Shown piece by piece: positions 28,293 to 32,144 of a stretch of 32,144 bases of DNA. The position numbers were made by a program, and so were the translations under genes. The DNA comes from a virus: positions 1 through 32,144 of IMG/VR virus record IMGVR_UViG_3300032282_000107. One strand, 5' to 3'. The notes beneath the pieces were generated by a model. It made no database searches. It saw only the letters and a list, made by a program, of their open reading frames with translations, and was not told the origin of the DNA. How positions within the stretch are numbered: position 1 is the first letter of the stretch; each line of letters starts with the position of its first letter.

Positions 28293-28634
28293 TTATCTCC
28301 TGTGATATTTCATCTGATTGGCTTGCTCACGCAATGAATTCATTATCTTGTTGGCTTCATTGTGGGTCATGTTGCCCAATTGTTGAGCCAATACCTCACG
28401 CCTTTTCTCGCTTGAGGGGGCGGTGAGCTTTGTTTCCATTGATTCATTGCCCACCTCGATACATCCATTTGCTTTTAGATGTTCACGGTGTCGGCTTCGG
28501 CTCTGTATCATAGAGCCATCAATCATTGATTTGTAAGGAGCAATGTCGCCCATAATCATAGGGGCGTCAACTTCATCATTGGCTTTGTGTTTTTCAACCA
28601 ATTCGCCATTACGCATAACGTAAGTTGTTCTCAT
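28293..28634 (-). CDS. hypothetical protein of the head gene cluster, 113 residues
   Basis: Starts MRTTYVMRNGELVEKHKAND, with PMIMGDIAPYKSMIDGSM, and HREHLKANGCIEVG in the middle. Near the C-terminus, KRREVLAQQLGNM (77-89) resembles the duplicated motif of the scaffold encoded next. The end is basic (QMKYHRR). Proteins of this size commonly lie before the scaffold in podoviruses, and their function is unknown. The ATG overlaps the previous stop (ATGA). Confidence 0.6.
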   Translation of the reverse strand: MRTTYVMRNGELVEKHKANDEVDAPMIMGDIAPYKSMIDGSMIQSRSRHREHLKANGCIEVGNESMETKLTAPSSEKRREVLAQQLGNMTHNEANKIMNSLREQANQMKYHRR

Positions 28635-29410
28635 AGTAGCAAAATTTCCTCGTCATCTGATTCGATGTGGTCGTCCCAAATTAACTGCATTTTGTCCAAA
28701 TTTGACACCATTTTTTGGATGTCTGTCAATGTGACATTTTGCTTGGTTGCGATTGTAGCAAATGTTTCAACGTAAGGCGCAATTATTTCTTCGGGGATTT
28801 TGCCCTCAACAATGCGCTCGTATGCCGCAATGATCTCATCCCTGCGCTTTTTGTTCTTCTCTTGCTCACGTTTTAGTTGTTTTTTGAGCTTATCAGGGCC
28901 TGGGTCATGGGTGTCATCAAGATAAATGACGGGAATTGGAGGCGTGACATTGCCCACCGATCCAACCGCTTGAACACCCGTTAATTGGACAACTTTTGTA
29001 ACTACGGCAACAACATCACCAACCGCGCCCGTTGCCGATACGCCATTTAGGGCTAATGTACCACTTGAAACGGGAGAGCCAACCGATCCCGTAACCGATA
29101 CGCCACTCAAGCCAACGGTTATGGATTCGCTCTCATTGCCCGCTAAACCCGAGGCTTGGACGCCCGTTAACTCAATGCTTATGTTGTTAGCAAATGAGCC
29201 AACCGCGCCCGTTGCGCTTACGCCCGTGATTTCGGTTGAAATTGCGTCTGCTAAAGTCCCCGCTGCGCCCGTAGCTTGGACACCCGTTAGTGCGACTGAA
29301 ACTGCAATACTCGGGCTGCCAACGCCACCCGTAGCTTGATTGCCCAATATGGGGAGACTATCCCATTGAGCATCGTCCCAAGTACCCGTGCCCCAAGGCC
29401 CTTGTGCCAT
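28631..29410 (-). CDS. repeat-containing virion protein, 259 residues
   Basis: Begins MAQGPWGTGTWDDAQWDSLP, then six to seven copies of a 20-residue unit of the form (L/I)xGV(Q/S)ATGAVGx at residues 41, 61, 81, 101, 121 and 143, with a partial copy at 22. The C-terminal part is a charged helix KLKKQLKREQEKNKKRRDEI and a tail SNLDKMQLIWDDHIES. The repeats probably form a beta structure or fibre on the head. The ATG overlaps the previous stop (TAATG). Confidence 0.65.
   Translation of the reverse strand: MAQGPWGTGTWDDAQWDSLPILGNQATGGVGSPSIAVSVALTGVQATGAAGTLADAISTEITGVSATGAVGSFANNISIELTGVQASGLAGNESESITVGLSGVSVTGSVGSPVSSGTLALNGVSATGAVGDVVAVVTKVVQLTGVQAVGSVGNVTPPIPVIYLDDTHDPGPDKLKKQLKREQEKNKKRRDEIIAAYERIVEGKIPEEIIAPYVETFATIATKQNVTLTDIQKMVSNLDKMQLIWDDHIESDDEEILLL
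28940..29350. repeat. 60-base in-frame repeats of the 259-residue virion protein
   Basis: Degenerate 60-base units, each encoding 20 residues with a GVxATGxVG core, spaced exactly 20 residues apart from residue 41 to 121, with a slightly longer last unit. Expansion or contraction by slippage would keep the frame. Confidence 0.75.
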
Positions 29411-29856
29411 TATGCAATGCGCAAAAGACCTGTGGTCGCATCATTAGTGGGCATGGTCAACGTGAAAGTGCCAGCCGTTACCGTTTGCGATCCAAAGTTG
29501 TGAACGCTAACCGCTTTATTACTAGCGCTTGAGTTATAGATTAAAACGGCATCAAATGCCGTTGTCACCGTCAAAGCAGTCCATGTAAAGCTAGCCGAGG
29601 GTGTCCAATATGCCGTTGTGCCGCTTGTTGCGGGTGCATTTGCATTAGTAACCGTCACCCCGCCCGCTGTGTAACCCGTGCCTGAAGTGTTTGTCACTTC
29701 ATTGGTTGTTGAGTAAACAGTGGTTGCCGCACCCAAACTACCCGTTGCAAAGTACAAAGCCGCTTTAAAGGTGTTGCCCGTGCTAGGCGTGAAGTTGTGA
29801 GTTCCTGTGAGCAATTCGCCCTTGAAACTTGTACACATTGCCGTTGTATTTGCCAT
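29410..29856 (-). CDS. virion structural protein, 148 residues
   Basis: A beta-rich Thr/Ser/Ala-rich protein starting MANTTAMCTSFKGELLTGTH, with NTFKAALYFATGSLGAATTV and FDAVLIYNSSASNKAVSVHN. I recognise the M-A-N-T-T-A-M-C...K.ELL..H.F pattern as a recurrent phage structural protein of unknown exact role, usually between portal and scaffold. TAAGGA precedes the ATG. Confidence 0.7.
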   Translation of the reverse strand: MANTTAMCTSFKGELLTGTHNFTPSTGNTFKAALYFATGSLGAATTVYSTTNEVTNTSGTGYTAGGVTVTNANAPATSGTTAYWTPSASFTWTALTVTTAFDAVLIYNSSASNKAVSVHNFGSQTVTAGTFTLTMPTNDATTGLLRIA

Positions 29857-29865
29857 TTTGATTCC

Positions 29866-30051
29866 TTAAAAAGATGAAGCAGCGCCATCAGCAACGGCTG
29901 CGTGTTTGAGTTTCACATGAACCGAGCGATGGACTAATTCACCATCTAACCAATATTCAACCCACTCGATTGTCTCGGTGTCGGTGTCGGATTGACCTTC
30001 TCGCTTTTCAAGCAAGGATTCATCCATTTGGCCTTTAGTGGTTTCAATCAT
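29866..30051 (-). CDS. hypothetical protein after the portal, 61 residues
   Basis: A short acidic protein: MIETTKGQMDESLLEKREGQ, then DTDTETIEWVEYWLDGELVH and RSVHVKLKHAAVADGA. No membrane segment. The ATG overlaps the portal stop (ATGA). It has no recognised family; a small head-assembly factor is possible from its place. Confidence 0.55.
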   Translation of the reverse strand: MIETTKGQMDESLLEKREGQSDTDTETIEWVEYWLDGELVHRSVHVKLKHAAVADGAASSF

Positions 30052-32144
30052 TTAATCACCTCCATGCCCACGGCCTTACCGTCAGGGCCACGCACGATTC
30101 TTTTTGGCGCTGAGATCAGATCAGCCACGTTTTTCATCACTTGCGTGTTGTCGCTTTGGTTTTTGAGCATTTCTTGCATCGTGCCAACGCTATTATTATG
30201 GCTTTGCATGACTTGTTGGTGCGAATTGTTCACCGTGTTCATCATTGCCTCAATCATGCCCCGTAAATCTTGATTCAATGTGGCGTGCATCTGTTGTTGC
30301 GCATCCATATCCTCGGGCAAGATAGACGCTGAATGGCTGATCTGAGCCACACGAATCTTGGTATTAGCATCCAACTCGGCTTTGAAACGCTCCATTTGTT
30401 GCTCACGCTCAAGTTTTGCACTCTCAAGTTGAGCCGTAAACTGTAGTTGTTGGGCATCCGCTTGGAGTTTGGCTTGTTGCAATTGAGCCTCAAATTGCGC
30501 TTTGGCCTGTGCCACTTGCATATCGGCTTGAACCCGCATTTGGTCGGCTTGTTGTTGCGCTTGCAATTTCATCATCTCGGGGTTAGGTTTGGGTTGTTGC
30601 GGTTGAGCCATCTTTTGCTTGATTTGGTCAAGAGCTTGGTCAATAACGCCCTCAAGCTCTTGAGATGACTTAAACGCACTCACGCCAAACTTCATAACTT
30701 CCATCAATACGGGTGTCATTTCGGGGCTTGCTTGTGCAACGGGCATGGCTTGTTGTAGGAAGCCCGCAAACGCACCAATAAACTCGGTACGCTCACGCTT
30801 CATGGCCGCCTCGTCCAATTGAACCAAGCTATCCGCTGCCACCTCAATCCTAAAGTTACGCAATGGCTTGTCTTTAATCAATGCCAAAGCCTGTGGAATC
30901 ATCTGCTGATCCACGGGTTGCATCTGACTTGCGCCCGCATACATAACGATTGTTTGCGGTTGGAACTTGGTGCAAATGATTTGCGCTTTAAGTCTAATCA
31001 AATCGGAGGCAAATAATGCCACTTCCTCTTGCATAGAACGGAGTCTAATGCTTGCAAATTGACCCTTAATTTGTTGGGCGGTAGCGGTTTCGCTTGCTTG
31101 TGACGCACCCCTCAAAATGTCCGACAAACCCGTGATTTCATAGATTTGTTGCTTAATTTCTTGTCTTGCTCGGTAGCATTGGAGCAAAGCATTGGCTAAA
31201 GTATCCAAAGGCAATAGGTCAATTGCACCCTTTAAACCGCCTTTTTCGCTAAACGCCATCCACTTATCAACGGGAATCAATGTGTTGTTGTCACCCTCGG
31301 TCAACAATCGTTGCAATGCGGGCACGCTTGAGTCGTAGACACCACGAACACGCAAAGACTTAACCAAACCATCAATACGGTCACTCAAGATGTCCAACTC
31401 GTTGGCTTGGTCTTGATAGAGTACGAAATCTGGCACGGGCACAAGGCTATCACTTGTCATCGTTGCATACAAAGGCTTGCAACATGGAAAGAATTGCTCT
31501 AGCTCTAACGGATCATCCCGTACATCAATAAACTTGTTGCCTTGTTTGCTGAACCAATAGACCTTGGCGGTTTCTTTGTCCCACAACTCGCAAATCTTTG
31601 CCCGTGTGTATTCTCTTTGATTGCTTGCGTAGTTTGACAAGGGATCAGGGCCACTATCCAAGGGGATGTTGCGTGCCGCTTCCTCACCAAAACGCTCAAC
31701 CAATGCGTCTTTGGTCATGTAAACCCAACGCCATACTTGGGTCACTTCCTCCCATGTACGGGCAACGCTATGGCCGAAATCAGCCCAATGGACGTAATCA
31801 GTTGGTGCGCACTCGTACTCAATCTGCTCCATTGGCTCAACTTGACCCGCAGTGTAATCTTTGGTTTCTGCCTCGTCCGTATCTTCGGTGACTTGCAAGC
31901 CATCATCGTTTTCGGGGGTTTCGGGCATACCAGGCACTTGGACAACGTGCGGCTCATAACGAACCCATGCCACGCCACGGCCACCCAAGAACCGATCCTC
32001 TACGGCATGACGCATCGTGCTTCTAAAGTCGGTGTAATGCTCAATCTCAAAGTCCAATGCACGCTCAACCAATGTTGACGCTACACGGCCAATCGGGTCA
32101 TTGTCCCCAAACCTTCGGCTTACATCGGCCTTGGGCATCTTGCT
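30048..32144 (-). CDS. portal protein (5' end cut by the window edge)
   Basis: The frame is open to the right edge and shows about 698 residues. Key stretches are SRRFGDNDPIGRVASTLVER, FRSTMRHAVEDRFLGGRGVAW, YVHWADFGHSVARTWEEVTQ, QANELDILSDRIDGLVKSLR and EITGLSDILRGASQASETAT, all in the pattern of P22-type portals. The C-terminus (about residues 505-600) is a Gln-rich coiled coil, KLQAQQQADQMRVQADMQVA, which may form a barrel. The first ATG seen is at 32138, but homologues carry more residues before it, so the real start lies outside the window, probably at position 44 of the other end. It forms the 12-subunit DNA gate of the head. Confidence 0.9.
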   Translation of the reverse strand, partial: SKMPKADVSRRFGDNDPIGRVASTLVERALDFEIEHYTDFRSTMRHAVEDRFLGGRGVAWVRYEPHVVQVPGMPETPENDDGLQVTEDTDEAETKDYTAGQVEPMEQIEYECAPTDYVHWADFGHSVARTWEEVTQVWRWVYMTKDALVERFGEEAARNIPLDSGPDPLSNYASNQREYTRAKICELWDKETAKVYWFSKQGNKFIDVRDDPLELEQFFPCCKPLYATMTSDSLVPVPDFVLYQDQANELDILSDRIDGLVKSLRVRGVYDSSVPALQRLLTEGDNNTLIPVDKWMAFSEKGGLKGAIDLLPLDTLANALLQCYRARQEIKQQIYEITGLSDILRGASQASETATAQQIKGQFASIRLRSMQEEVALFASDLIRLKAQIICTKFQPQTIVMYAGASQMQPVDQQMIPQALALIKDKPLRNFRIEVAADSLVQLDEAAMKRERTEFIGAFAGFLQQAMPVAQASPEMTPVLMEVMKFGVSAFKSSQELEGVIDQALDQIKQKMAQPQQPKPNPEMMKLQAQQQADQMRVQADMQVAQAKAQFEAQLQQAKLQADAQQLQFTAQLESAKLEREQQMERFKAELDANTKIRVAQISHSASILPEDMDAQQQMHATLNQDLRGMIEAMMNTVNNSHQQVMQSHNNSVGTMQEMLKNQSDNTQVMKNVADLISAPKRIVRGPDGKAVGMEVIK

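Overview
The window is almost certainly most of the genome of a short-tailed (podovirus-like) double-stranded DNA phage. It holds no cellular genes, no rRNA or tRNA that I can see, and almost no spacing between genes. The virion genes run terminase, portal, scaffold, major capsid, head-tail adaptor, P22 gp10-like stabilisation protein, large ejection proteins, then fibres and adhesins. There is no tape measure, tail tube or sheath. Ribosome-binding sites of the AAGGA/AGGAG type and the gene families point to a proteobacterial host. A freshwater betaproteobacterium is a guess from general resemblance only.

Layout. One long leftward (minus-strand) unit starts at a small Cro-like repressor near 6.2 kb. 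It runs down through a replication protein, a nin-like recombination set (RusA, NinB, an NrdR-like zinc ribbon, an HNH nuclease), a Dps-like protein, a ParB-like protein, a Mom-like DNA-modification enzyme and both terminase subunits. At positions 44..1 a new gene opens right after the large terminase, and the portal gene is cut at its 5' end at the right edge (32144). In this phage type the portal follows the terminase, so the molecule is probably circular or circularly permuted, with the window cut inside the portal gene. From the right edge the minus-strand unit continues: portal, structural proteins, scaffold, capsid, tail hub, a GNAT enzyme, ejection proteins, four glycine-rich adhesins, and a lysis cassette ending with the endolysin at 9.1 kb. 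A short rightward unit (6.35-9.1 kb) carries an ERF annealing protein, a YqaJ-type exonuclease, a small protein with an SSB-like acidic tail and several small proteins. It meets the endolysin tail to tail.

Control. Both units diverge from 6202-6345, an AT-rich region with TTTGTT half-sites, a -10 box only 7 bases before the Cro-like start codon (a leaderless mRNA is likely), and a terminator-like hairpin at the start of the rightward transcript. No CI repressor, integrase or excisionase is visible, so a lysogeny module is absent or lies in the small missing part.

The most interesting element is the 125-base gap between the Cro-like gene and the replication gene (5921-6045). Read on the minus strand, almost all of it folds: a long closing stem, two inner hairpins (one with a GUAA tetraloop), an upstream hairpin whose loop complements the junction strand, and an alternative hairpin ending at the replication start codon that competes with the closing stem. 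It looks like a riboswitch or regulatory RNA in front of phage replication. Other notable points are the ParB-Mom pair, the adhesin paralogues with two kinds of N-terminus, a Q/N-rich virion protein with a chaperone-protease tail, a scaffold with the same helix motif at both ends, and several very small membrane proteins coupled to their neighbours by 4-base overlaps.
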